Positions 37,200-49,467 of a stretch of 64,000 nt of DNA are shown here, piece after piece. Source of the DNA: Cristatella mucedo (lineage: Eukaryota; Bryozoa; Phylactolaemata; Cristatellidae); the NCBI GenBank assembly GCA_009760855.2, contig WPIO01000089.1, positions 399,001-463,000 of the forward strand, given 5' to 3'. Position 1 is the stretch's first letter. Each line of letters starts with the position of its first letter. Below the pieces are notes generated by a model. That model did no database searches. It saw nothing but the letters and a program-made list of their open reading frames with translations, and had not been told where the DNA came from. The position numbers and the translations under genes were made by a program.

Positions 37200-38360
37200 T
37201 TGATTCGATGCACAGCAGGCGACCTGTGGCCAATTCGCGCCAAACGCGCGCAGTGTCTCGCTCGCCTGGCTCGCGACGAGCGCTGCGCATCTGCCGCCTG
37301 CAGCTTCACGGCGCTCGTCGGCGGCCGGCGCGTTGCGATTTCGTTATATCGTCCTGGCGCAGCGAGACTGACGGAACGTCCGCGCCGGCAGTTGAAGTCC
37401 GCCCGCCATTCGGGCCTCCCCGAATGGCGGACTCGTCGATGCCTCCAGCTCCCCCGAGATCCTGCTCGGCCTGCGTAATGCAGCTATGACGGAGGATGTG
37501 GGCCTCGGCTTCGTTCCAATGGCGTGCGGCTCCATAATGCCCATACCGGATGCGTCTCTCACCTCCACCGCAGCAGCCACTCCTCCACTTCACCGCCTCT
37601 CCACTCCGCAGCCACAATCGCAGGCCTGCCTGACCTATCACCCTCTTCTCTCTCTGTTTTTTTCTGCAGTTATCGTGTCTGTCGCTTTTCACTGTTTGCT
37701 GTTGCTCTCCTGCAGCGCGATCTGGGCGAAGAGCGGCGTTGCGAAGAGCGGAACTCCACGCATTGACGCCCGTAGCCGCCCCACCCCGCCCACCCTAGTC
37801 GGCCGACATCCGCGCAGTTTTACGTCACGGACGTGCGTCCGTGCCTCCTCCCTTCAAACTTCCGAACGCTTGCTTTTGCCTCGGCCGCTCACTTTAAAAG
37901 TGTCAGACGAGCGAGATACGCGCAGGATGGGCGGAAGGGAATTAAGTCGCACGCGTGTAATTGCTCGATCGCCTTTATCTCTCCATAAGTTTCGGTAGTT
38001 GCAACAGTTAATCTCTCCCAGAGCTAGGCTCTTTTTGAGTTCTTGCAAAGCGGTCGCGATATCACTCGGAGCTCAGCTCTTGCGACTCGCCGACTTTATC
38101 TCTACGATGGGCAGCCGACAGGCTATTGGCTGCCGAGCAGCCACGACCAGGAAACGCCTCCGAGCGACAGCGATCCACGCGGCCGCGGCGTGGTGACCGG
38201 CGTTTGGCTGCGTGACAGCAACGCTAGCGCAGGCCCACGCACACGCGCCCGACTCCGGAGCCTCTTAGGCGCGGCTCCAACCGCGACAGCCGAGCATGAG
38301 CTACGCGGTGGAGGTAGAGACTGGGTAGGACCGAGCGAGAGGCGCTCCGCAGGATATCTA
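37200..38360. promoter_or_regulatory. CpG-rich block, possibly a CpG island
   Basis: GC-rich with many CG dinucleotides, unlike its AT-richer surroundings. Overlapping open frames on all strands are a by-product of composition. It contains one of three copies of a CCAAT-type module (38095-38162). No transcript can be assigned. Confidence 0.4.
38095..38162 (+). repeat. CCAAT-type module, copy 1 of 3
   Basis: TTTATC (38095), then ATTGGCTGCCGAGCAGCCA (from 38125; inverted CCAAT), then ACGACCAGGAAACGCCTCCG ending at 38162. About 40 bp on follows gacagcaacg. The same order occurs at 53630-53749 and 57998-58114. Confidence 0.7.
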
Positions 38361-38427
38361 TCTCAGATCGCACCCAATTAGGAGCAAGACTGGAGCTAAA
38401 GAAACACTTGGCTGGTGACATCGCGTA

Positions 38428-38777
<350 letters not shown>

Positions 38778-39722
38778 TTTATCTATCTACTTTGATAGAA
38801 TGACACACACAAACACCGAATGACCCTGATTGAAATCGACGCTCCTCTTGACGGAGAGTCTACTCAGGTCGGACCGAAGAGATGCTGTGTGGCACTACCA
38901 ACTTTGACGACAGACTAGAATGTGGTAGATAGGATGTTACAAATGCGTGGACTAACTGTGCAGCACAAACCATTTCTAAGCCCCCACGATTTTTGAGATA
39001 GATCCCCATACAACTGTAAGCAAGCATAGTTGACTGTCAGGATGAGTTCGTGTTGCGAAAGGTCACCTTAGAAAATGGCCCCTACTTCCAATAAGAGATC
39101 ACCAGAGGGAACTGTAAGGGAAACGAATTTTGAAAATATGCCTTTCTGGTTTCTGAGCAGGCTTCCGGTAAGTATTAAGTTAGTCTTATTTTCAGCCAAT
39201 TTTTAAAAAGCTGTCTGCCACACAAGTGCAAACGTGAAAGGCTTTGAGTGATTCTGCAAGCAAATCTGCAGTTCTCACTGAAGGCCAGGTGTTGGGGTCA
39301 AATTGTGCGTACAGCTGCGCGTGTCTAAAATAAAATTAAATTGATTAAAACAAAGTAAAATAAAATTGAAAGCTTAGATTTCGCTTGACCATTAAATTTT
39401 CACAAGAGACATTATAGGTTGTATAAAGAAGTAGACCTCAAGCAAATCTCTGATGTAACCCACGCTCAAAAGTCTCTCCAAATAAATGTGGCCGTTGATA
39501 TTTACTATCTAAAATCTCCAACTAACATTTGACCTAAGCCAGTGCAATATTATGACGGTGCCACCTCGGGTGAGATTAGAGGCGCTCAAGGGGACTTGTA
39601 CATCAATGGTATCAAAAGCTGCAGTAGAGCTAGCAGGGGAACTCTAACTAAATCAGCATTCCTGAGAAGGTTATTACTCACTCGCCAAAGCGTTAGCTCT
39701 GCAGAGTAATATATATTTATAT

Positions 39723-39848
39723 AATTCCTTTGCATAGTGCCATAAGAGAACTTAATCTCTATTCAGGAGCTTCACTTATGCCATGGGGATCGAGCTCATG
39801 ATCTCGGCCATCAAACACATTCACCTTGACAGTGGTCGGGACGATTGA
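39723..39848 (-). mobile_element. SINE-A copy, diverged
   Basis: On the minus strand it has gatcatgagctcgatcccca (degraded B box), a LINE-A-like tail with gattaagttctcttatggca and ctatgcaaaggaatt. The 5' head is short. It lies 80 bp before the LINE-A copy. Confidence 0.65.
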
Positions 39849-39929
39849 AACTTCCCTTCTGGACTCCTGTCCTTAAATACATCAACGCAGGACTCACGTC
39901 CATCGATTCCGTGCACTAGCTCGATGTCT

Positions 39930-41690
39930 ACATTCAAGGAGGCCACGAGTGACCTTAATTTGAAATTTGTCTCCCGATCACAGAACACTAGTAGTCATCT
40001 AGATCATATTCCCACTGTCCTACTTCGATCATGATTAGATCTGCTGCTGCCATGCATAACTAGCATCATAAATATGTCCTTAGCCTCAGGTCAGGTCCCT
40101 GCACCTTTCAAAAAGGCTGTAGTCAGGTAACTAATTAAGAAAGCAATGCTAGACCACCGAGAGGACTTAAGCAGCTTCCGTCCTTCAGTCTCCCTTCTCC
40201 TGTTGCTATCAAAGACACTAGAACAAGTTGTGGCAGACAGACCTAATGAACTCTTAGATTGAGACCTCAAACCTAACAAGTAAGCTCCAGTCTTGGGTTT
40301 AGAGCTAATCACTCAACAGAGTCAGCATTGCTTAGCGTGTATACCGACCTTCTCTTAAATGCAGACTTGGCTCAAGTCTCTCTGCTTGTCCTGCTTGATC
40401 TTTCTGTAGCCTTTGATACTATTGATCACAAAGTCCTTCTTGAGTGTCTCGAATCTCGCCTGGGCATCATTGGCACTGCCCTGCAATGGTTTAGGTCCTA
40501 TCTCAGTGGGAAACTCCAGAGTATTGATGTGAATGGACAAAGATAATCCGAAGAACCACTTAAGTACGGGGTACCTCAGGGCTCTGTGGTCGGTCCGCTA
40601 CTTTTTATAGTTTATACTCTCCCTCTTGCCGATGTGATCGCCAAGCACAGTCTAGGCTTTCACTTCTATGCAGACGACACTTAGCTGTACCTTTTGCTTT
40701 GATCCCTCCCTCCGGCACGTCGAATTCTCTACACACCGTAGCTGCGTGTACTGATAACATTCGCTCATGGGTGGACGCAAACGTTCTTAAATTGAATGAC
40801 AACAAAACTAACTTACTATTTATGGGCAAACCAAGTGTGATTCGAAAAAGGAAAACCTAACGCTCAAAACCGGCTCCGCCAGCTTATCTCCTGTTGAATG
40901 TGCACGTAATGTCGGTTTCATGTTCGAAAGCACCCTTTTATTAGACGACTACATTAGCACCACAGTCAAGTCAGTCTAATTTCAGCTACATAGCATTGCT
41001 AATATTTGGGCTTGTTGAGAAAAGGATATCCCATCTTAATTGGGCCATGCATTTGTGACATCCCGTCTTAACTTTTGTAACTCACTGCTTGCTGGTCTAC
41101 CGGCATGTGCAATCAGGCGCTTACAGAAGGTGCAAAACACTGCAGCTAGGCTCATCTGTCGTGAGCGTCGCAGTCGCCACATCACACCACTTCTAGCCGA
41201 CCTGCATCGGCTCCAAGTCAAGCAGCGCATCGATATCAAGGTCCTGTCATGCACTATTAAGTCCCTTCATTCTTTGGCTCCAGCCTATCTATCAGATCTA
41301 CACCCACCAGGTTAAGAATCGTACAACCCGCTGTTCTGACTCGAATCGTTTAGCCGTATCTCATACGAACCTCAAAACAGTTGGAGACCGTGCCCTTAGT
41401 CCGCATGCTCCCAAAGCCTGGAACTCACCACCGACGCACGTCACTACGTCCCCTAACATGACGACATTTAAAAAGAAGCTTAAAATGCACCTGTTTATTA
41501 CAGCATTTGGTGGGTCTTTGTAATTTATTTTGCTTGCGCAGGTACCTGCTTACACTATGCCTGCTGCTTGTACATGTTACAACCAAACAGTTGGTAATGC
41601 TTTCTATACAGCATCTGCAAAGTGCCTTGAAAGAGATTAAGTTCTCTGGGGGCGCTATACAAATGTATTGTAATTATCATTATTATCACC
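39930..41690 (+). mobile_element. LINE-A, longest copy in window, broken
   Basis: Fragments in order: LDHIPTVLLRS (about 40000), MSLASGQVPAPFKKAVV, FRPSVSLLLLLSKTLEQVV, LSVAFDTIDHKVLLECLESR (40409-40468, an RT motif A), [39 protein letters not shown] (catalytic YADD kept, near 40670), LKLNDNKTNLLF, FVTSRLNFCNSLLAGLPACA, then the tail at 41590-41680 with ATT-type repeats. Stops and frameshifts, for example at 40543 and after the YADD box, inactivate it. The N-terminal ORF and endonuclease are absent. Confidence 0.9.
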
Positions 41691-42065
41691 TAGACCACTG
41701 GGCTAAGCCAGCGAGGCAGGGATGATAAGCTATACATCCTGACTAGAATTTACTAGCCATGTATGCTGCTTCAATATCAGATCTTAGCGGCTGTAATACT
41801 AGCTATTCACATTCTTTTCTTATTAGAAATACTAAAGACGTACTGATGCTATGACCACGTGGGACTGTGATAAACATGCTGCAGAGATAGACGGGTGGAG
41901 GGCAAGTATGGCTACGTAATCAGAGAGGGTCAATTTTAAATTATCACTACTTAATTTTGCAAGTCTGTAGGACCCTAGCCGTACGTAACGAGGCACGTTC
42001 GCAACTTCAACCCCCCCCCCCCAGGACGACGCGTCGTTTTTCCACTCTAGCGTTAGAGTCGATAC

Positions 42066-42196
42066 GTCGATGCGAATCGCAGTAGTATATATATGTAGTA
42101 TATATGTATATATATGTAGTGTATATATATATATATGTAGTATATATATGTAGTATATACTACATATATATATATATGTAGTATATATATATGTAG

Positions 42197-42228
<32 letters not shown>

Positions 42229-42245
42229 GTCGATGCGAATCGCAG
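42066..42245. repeat. TA-rich block between 17-bp direct repeats
   Basis: GTCGATGCGAATCGCAG occurs at 42066-42082 and again at 42229-42245. Between them are 146 bp of TATATG/TAGTATA units with local palindromes. Confidence 0.9.
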
Positions 42246-42329
42246 CGTTTTCAAGAATTGAGATCAGAGATTCCGCTACATTTTACTTTCATTTTAAACC
42301 AGTGCTCACCTCTCCGTACATTGATTCTT

Positions 42330-42685
42330 CAGATCGTGCAGGCGACAGAAGCTTTTGCTCAGCAGATCCGAGACCGTAGAACTCTCTTCCACGACTCTTA
42401 CACAACGACAACTACTCTCCTGATGCCGACTATGGCACATTCTTTCCAGCCGTCCTGAGCTGCTACTTCCATGTTACTCACTACCTCAACTGCTCTCCTG
42501 ACTCGGCCAAGCTTCCCACTTTCTCTTTGTCGCATGATATGAAGTCTGTTGGCTACCGAATGCGTACCGAAAGTTCCTTAGGCTGTGAGTGCGCTACACA
42601 CAACTCTTCTGCATAAAACCCAAACAGTATTTGTTACTCTGTGGAGTTACAGACAGAGATTCATTACATTACATTATTAAAAAGG
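42330..42685 (+). mobile_element. LINE-B 3' portion
   Basis: ctcttccacgactcttacac, then the serine-rich SFQPS stop region (about 42440), gaagtctgttggctaccgaa and gtgagtgcgctaca match the copy at 12410-12960 on the other strand. It ends in attacattacatta. Confidence 0.7.
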
Positions 42686-42755
42686 AGAACTGCAAAGCTC
42701 GCCTAAGACTGCCATCTTCATTAGTGTAAGCTTAAGATGATGTAAGATGATGAGC

Positions 42756-42795
<40 letters not shown>

Positions 42796-42801
<6 letters not shown>

Positions 42802-42925
42802 TGTATAGTGCCCCAAGAGAACTTAATCTCTATTCAGGCGCTTAACATATGCCTTGGGGCTCGATCCCACGACCTCAGCCAGACCTTGGTCGGGGCGAGC
42901 ACCTTAACCGCTGTACCAAACCAGC
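42796..42925 (-). mobile_element. SINE-A copy
   Basis: On the minus strand: head CTGGTTTGGTACAGCGGTTA, ggtgctcgccccgaccaagg, degraded B box, tail aagcgcctgaatagagatta with agttctcttggggcactata. It ends in a TA-repeat run (42757-42796), which may have grown from its tail. Confidence 0.85.
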
Positions 42926-42929
42926 GTGA

Positions 42930-44720
42930 ATGATGGGAAGCCCGCCTGGCAAGTGCGTAGCCCACAATGCACAGCTGAGGCAATGCACAGCTGATGGCGC
43001 TCATCCATGATTTGAGGCATGTCTGGATGGGCAGCGAGCTTTAGAGAACCCAAATCCTATCACCTCGTCGACACGCCCCACTCTAAAACGGCCACGCTCT
43101 ACAGCTTCGTCCGGTCCTTTATGCAGCATCCTATAGGTCTGCCTCTGTGACGTCGCCTGGCGTCGATTGTCACTCCAGAATCAGCCCGGCGATAGTCATT
43201 TCAGACTCTGCCGGTTCTGGTTTGAGTCAAGTGAATTGGAAGCAACTTCACTGTACGATCGAATCTAGTGACCAAGACGCTAACACACGATCATAGCTAA
43301 TGATCGCAACCTCTGGCGTATTTAGATGCTGCGGCGATCTATTTATCAGAGCATTGTCACACCTTGGTTACTGTTCAGTACAATTTCGACAGTCTGTGAC
43401 AGCCGGGCAGGATAGCGCGACCGAGCAACAAGTCTGCTGGCTCCAACACCAAAACCTTTATTTCAAGCTACGCCGGCCAAGCCCAGTCTACACACACTAG
43501 ACGGCTGCCTTCGTCGAGGAATCTAGCCCTCTCCTCCCGTTGTACTCCTTCGGCAGCCCTTATATTCCCTGCATGCGTTGTTTTTCGCTCTGTCGGACCA
43601 TTGTTTGTTCCGAACCCGCCCGACAGGTGGCGGCAGTTTGTGATAGATGGATGTCCTCACAGATGCCGCCAATGCATGGATTTGGGCAGGACTGCCGAGT
43701 CATCTACCGAGTCATCGTCTGCCCTTCCACAGGTCGTGAGCTTGCGGCCGCTTAGGCAGTCTGAGAGCTTGCAAGGTCTCCGCCCAGTGCTCGCAGGCTG
43801 CAAGAGTCATGTTCCCTCAGACAGTCTCTTAGAGATATTCTGGAATTACTTTGGTTCATGAGCCGTTGTGTTATAAAATAACTCATCACTAAAGTTAACT
43901 TAAGAAGCGCTTAGAGGAAGTCTTTACAACAGCAGGAACTGCGATAAGACGGTAGTTATCCAGAATCTCTGAAGCTCTAATATCTGAGTCTCTGATTCGT
44001 ATGAGCTGAGAATCAATGCATGCAAACTAAAATATATTTAGCTGTACTCATTAGCTGCATGTACTCAGTGCTTGACACCCAAAAGAGATATATACTATAG
44101 TACAAGAAAGGCAAAAGAATATGCAGTGCCGTTTACGTAAGTCAAAGCCGTGTTCCTGTAAACGTGAGGCAAGAGTGAATCATACTCATCCATTTCGATA
44201 GAAAGCAAAAATCAATATATTGGTAAGAAAATTGCCTCTACTGTAACAAATATCACTGCAAGTTTTTTTTTGCGCAGATGGCCACCTATTGCAGCTGGTC
44301 TACATTTTCTGCTTTCCCAGCAGGGCTCTGTCAACTCTTGTATTGAGGATACTCCTTGTAACTCAGTCCAGGCAGGAACCAGCAGAGGAGCCTTAAAGAT
44401 TTAAGCTGATTATACTAACCTATTTAAATGCTTTGGATTTGCTGTAGAAGTGATTCTATATACAAGGGTGCAAATTCTTGTGAGCATTTCGATCAGGACA
44501 ATCGCAGCAGCCACGAGCTCGGTAGCTTCGACTCGTAAAGATGTGGCAAAGTTTCTTCATGTTTTAAAATAGCAACTGCCAGTACCAGAAAGATACTGCT
44601 ACGTAACTAACGCCAATAATAAATGTAGTAAATTAATAGTACAGACATGCTGGAAGGTGCCGGACTCCTTAACTGGTTGCTAACATGGCAAGAGAAAGCA
44701 CGAATCGAGTGCGGTTTGTA
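42930..44720. other. Intergenic stretch, no gene recognised
   Basis: No recognisable element or conserved frame. Short overlapping frames at 43540-43861 have no known match. Confidence 0.35.
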
Positions 44721-44724
44721 AGGT

Positions 44725-45260
44725 TTGCAAATCGTAGACAAACATGCAGAGAAGCTTGACGAGTCCTTAGACGTTGCAAAGTGTCGGCCTGCCTTGGCTG
44801 CGGCGGTCGCGGATCGTTGTGCAGCGATCTGCGACGTGACTGGTTCGTTTGATGACGACATGGACGCTCTGGACAAGACGGCCTCGAGTAAGGTGGCTAA
44901 GTATCAGGAGCTAGTGGACGCGTTGCTCGGTCAGGGCCGTGAGGTCGTGCAGCGCCCCTTTGTCGTTGGGGCCCTCGGCAGGCACCTGGCACGCTGCTAA
45001 AGAGAGAGACGCTGTCAGCGCAGTCCGAGTCGGACACAGGTACGGCCAGCTCTTGCGGAAGCCGACGCAGCGTGAGCGACGCAGAAGAGCTTCGACCGCT
45101 CCACTGTCGTATGGCGCCAGTTCTTTTCCGGACTGCGAGGCTGTGCTACGGCGATCGCAGGCGTTACTCAGCTATCAGTGAATATGCCTCCAGCTGCGAA
45201 CTCTCAGTGTCAGGTTGTCCAGCAGCAGCTAATGGCGGCACCCGAGTGGGGGGCCGTCAG
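44725..45260 (+). mobile_element. LINE-C relic (non-LTR C-terminal region)
   Basis: The frame 44725-45000 contains DDDMDALDKTASSKVAKYQE, LVDALLGQGREVVQRPFVVG and ALG. In a second frame VGHRYGQLLRK follows. The pattern ends like the C-terminus of some non-LTR proteins (GALGxWxPxN...IGxRYxxLLRK), recalled from memory. The family name is uncertain. Confidence 0.4.
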
Positions 45261-46137
45261 TTCGCCGAGGCAGCGCGCAAGTCTTGTGAGACAGCAGGGC
45301 GCGGCCCTACTGGCCAGACGCTTTGTAGCACCAGCTGGCTCAGCCTCGCCCGCCTTGCCCGCTTCGTATACGTCCAGCGTTTGCTCCGTCCAAGCCGACT
45401 ATGCTATTTGAAATACGAGTTAACGAATAAATTCGACGAAAATATTTACATAATATCGTAGTCTAAACAGCAGCTCCTGTGCGCTGATGAGTACGCTGCT
45501 CACAAAAAGTAAGACGAGAGCGTGTCAATAGCGCTACGTCCATATTGTATATTAGGCAGAGTGGTCATTTTCTCCAGAATAATTTGCAAGAACAGCTCCG
45601 CACCATAACAACAAAGATTACAGATATGCTAGCCAAGCATATGAGCGCCTTCTTGCTGCCGTGGCACAGGCCCTAAGCAGCGATCCTGTGCAGTACCGGC
45701 GTCTGGATGCATGTCTTAGTGCGCATGTAAGGACTCGTACAACATTTTGTCACCGTGCTTTTATTATACTGGTACGCAACTCTCATACAATAGCATGCCG
45801 TACAGTATGATATAATAAGCAAGGGCTGAATATGGGTATGATTCGTCGCTATTACAATTACTATTACGCATGTGTACAGGATCGTAGAGAATAGGTCCCG
45901 CGAAGAATTCAGCAGGATACCCGAATACTATAAACATCATCCCTGAGTTTTTATCCAAGATATGCATCGCTGCATCTCCAATAGACCCTGCTCATCCTAA
46001 ATATTAGCATCACGTTTCGTTTCTTTCTTATAGGATCACAGACTTAGTTTGGCTAAACATTAAGTACATATCGCCAAACGTCATAATCTGTGGGTTTTCT
46101 GGGCTTGACGTCCAAACAAAAAGCTTTCTCTCCTGGT

Positions 46138-48909
46138 TTAACCAATGATATCAGTGGGCGCGTTGGAGCGGTAGTAGTAGAGAGGCTGCATCGCGCCCTC
46201 GCTGAGCGTGTAGTAGCCGTCCCCAGCTGCATTCCAGCAGACCGCCTCACCCTGTGGCTCGTTCTGCACCGACACCTTAATAGGCAATCGCTCCAGCGCC
46301 GCCCGAATGTCGGCTTCTCCGCTCTGCAGCTGGTAATGCCAGACTCCGACCTTTGTCTGTAAGCGTAAACAGGACAGAAATTTGTTACGCCAGGCCATCA
46401 GCGCCCAAACCCGTGGTTCTCGTAGTCTTGAGACTTCCCGAGCGATCCAGAATGCCTCGATGTGATCAAGTTCGATGTGATCAAGCCTCGATGTTATCCA
46501 GCTTTCCACGATGACAGCCCCAGAGGCTTTAAGCGAGTTAGCTTGCTAAAGTGTGCAACATTTACCAAATCTGGGTCTCCGTAACTCGCCACTTGCTTTA
46601 GAGTCTTCCTGCCTGTGCCGTATGGTGCCTGTATGGAGATTCAGTTATCGTTTGGCGAAATACAAATGAATTCTATTTGTATATATTTTTGTATAAGACG
46701 CTTACAGATGGCACTAAACTCAGCAGCTAGGCTTGTCTGTCGTAAACGTCGGACCTGTTGCATTACACCTTTGCACATCAATATAAGTTGGTTCCCATCA
46801 AGCAGCCTACAAACGCGAGAAGGAGACTCTGCGACTCACCTCTCCGGATGCCTCCGTACTCTCCTCCTCCTCCTCCTTCTCCTCCTCCTCCTCCTCCTCC
46901 TTCTCCGGTATCCTATCAATCTGAATTGCTTCTCATCAGGCCGCCTGTCTCACTACCCGCTCAGACTCTGACTCTGATCGTTTGGTTGTGGCCCTAACTA
47001 ACTTCAAATCTCTTTGACACCGAGCCTCCACTTTATAAGCTCACAAAGCCTGGAGCTCACTACCGACTGGCATCAAAAGTCATCTCTTGATTTGCCGACA
47101 TTTTAATAGCAGCTGAGAATCTGCCCGGTCCGCCCATGAGGGAACTTCCCTTTTTGTGCTTGTGTGTTCTGAACTTGCGCTCCTTTGATTAACTAGTTTG
47201 CTTTCTGTTCAGCATCATCAAAGTGCCTACAAAGAGATTTGGGAGCTAAATCCTTTTTTTCAGTTTTCATTTTTATTAAAATCTGTGTACAACGATACTC
47301 GGAAATTGCAGCGGTAGCATCAGCAGCTACACATACCCTAATTAGAATTTGCGTGCCATCCCGAGAGATATCACCTCCCGTCGGCCCACTCTTTCCGCCC
47401 AAGAAGACGTTCGCATTAGAACCGGTTCCAGCGATATTCACCTGAGGTCCACCAAAGTGAATCGCTTCAATCTGCAAAAGAAAAGGGAAAAATTGCAACT
47501 CAAAATTCTCCGCCACTGAGATGAGGCTGCATTAGCTACAGAAGTAGTTATAAGGACCACTCATATCCAAGGACGTAGCGAGAGAGCGTTGCCATGGAGC
47601 CAGCCTAGCCTAACGCCCACACAATGCTCCCGTTGGTTGGTCTGCAGACTGCCAAGCTCAAACAAACACAGCTCAAACCGACTCAGAGACTTGTTGGCCA
47701 CTCCTTAACTCCGAAGCAATTTTTTGAGCCCCTCAGTGGGAAACAAGTAAGACAGCCTTATCGGCCGAGTGCACGAAGAAACTTTTTCAAAAGCCTGAGA
47801 TATTTGAACCTGTAACTCCAAATCTCGAGTCGGCGACGAGATTTGGAGATCCGAATACTGCACGTTTCAAGTACGGCACGGGAAGCGCATTTCGCATTCT
47901 GGGCTTTCGCTGAGATGTAGCGATGCGTGACGAGTCACCAAACGAGCGACTGCTCAATAAAGCAGACGGAACGATACGTTTTTCAGCTCTGCATTATTTG
48001 TACGCAAGACTGGTTGGAGTTATAGTGCTTTCTCATATGAGTTAACGCCTGTTTTTATGAAGAAAGAAAACAGCGTTTATATGTTAGCGCCCCAAGAGAA
48101 CTTAATCTCTATTAATAATAATAATATTAATAATATTAATAATAATAATGCACTTAACAGTGCCAATAAATAAATAAAATAATAATAATATATAATAATA
48201 ATAATAATAATGATAATAAATAGTGCAATAGTGCCCTCAGAGAACTCAATCTCTCTCTAGGCGCTTTACATTTGCTGCAAAGGGAAATGCAATTGAATAT
48301 CATGCTTCCCTTTGCAGCAAATGTAAAGCGCCTAGAAAGAAATTACGTTCTCTGAAGGCGCTTTATCAAGTGCATTATTATTATTATTATTATGATAAAC
48401 TATTCAGGTGCTTCAGATATGCCACGGGGCTCGACTCCGTGACTGCGGTAATCGAATATAATTAACTTGAAATCGAAATTGTATTACAATCTAATTAGCA
48501 TGAAAGCTTAAATGAAGGCCGTTGGCAAGTATGCAGACGGTCAAGCCGGCCTAGAGTAAGACTTCCGCGGACGCGGCTGACCCACGTAACTCTACGCGCA
48601 CGCAGCTCACCACTGCACGGCTATCGGAAAATTGGGATCGAGCGAGCACGGTAGGCGGAGCGCGCCTCTGCTATGCGGAGATTTTTGCTCACCTTAAATA
48701 GCTTGGGGTTGCTCTTGACCTTGGGCAGCAGCCAGACGGCTCCTTGAGGGTCGACCATCGCCGTATCGCAATCGTCATACTCGTACTGAAAGCTAGCCGT
48801 TGCGTCTACGGACAATTCCGACAGCGTTTGGCTTTCTACAGATAATGCAGACTTTTACCGACTTTCGATTGGCGCTGCCGGCGGTCATAGGGCACCGCAG
48901 CTGGCGGGC

Positions 48910-48982
<73 letters not shown>

Positions 48983-49387
48983 CATGAGAGCGAGTCTTCG
49001 GTTCCACGTGCCGCGGCAGCTCATTCGCGGTAAATAGCCGCTACGGATATGAAGCCGTCGCAGCTACGTGAGAGATTGTGAGAGTTAGAGGAGCGAGCAG
49101 CACTTGCGCAGCTGCCGCAGTACGACAGTTGATAACGACGTTTCCGACACGTATTGGGGGAGGGAGGGGCTAGCATTGACCTACTAGTTGCGATAGGTAA
49201 AGCTCAGCCACTTCGTCTATAAAGACCCTTTTCTTATATCGCAAAAGAGGTGCGCGTAATGTTACTCCAAGCTAATACTTTTCCTGCTCAGCATCTCCAT
49301 ATTTATACTTGCTTGCAGGGGCCCGCTTTACATTCGCTCTAAATCCTCAGTTTCAGTCTCTCATCCTCTTCCTTTCTCTACCTATCA

Positions 49388-49467
<80 letters not shown>

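Noticed and set aside
37306-38381. Several 100-170-codon frames on both strands
   Set aside because: They overlap in many frames in a CpG-rich block where stop codons are rare.
46053-46250. Extra C-terminal coding after the propeller stop (VKPGEKAFCLDVKPRKPTDY)
   Set aside because: It is in another frame; the main frame reaches a TAA at 46138, and the GTTAAA donor needed to extend it is weak. Kept as a possible alternative end only.
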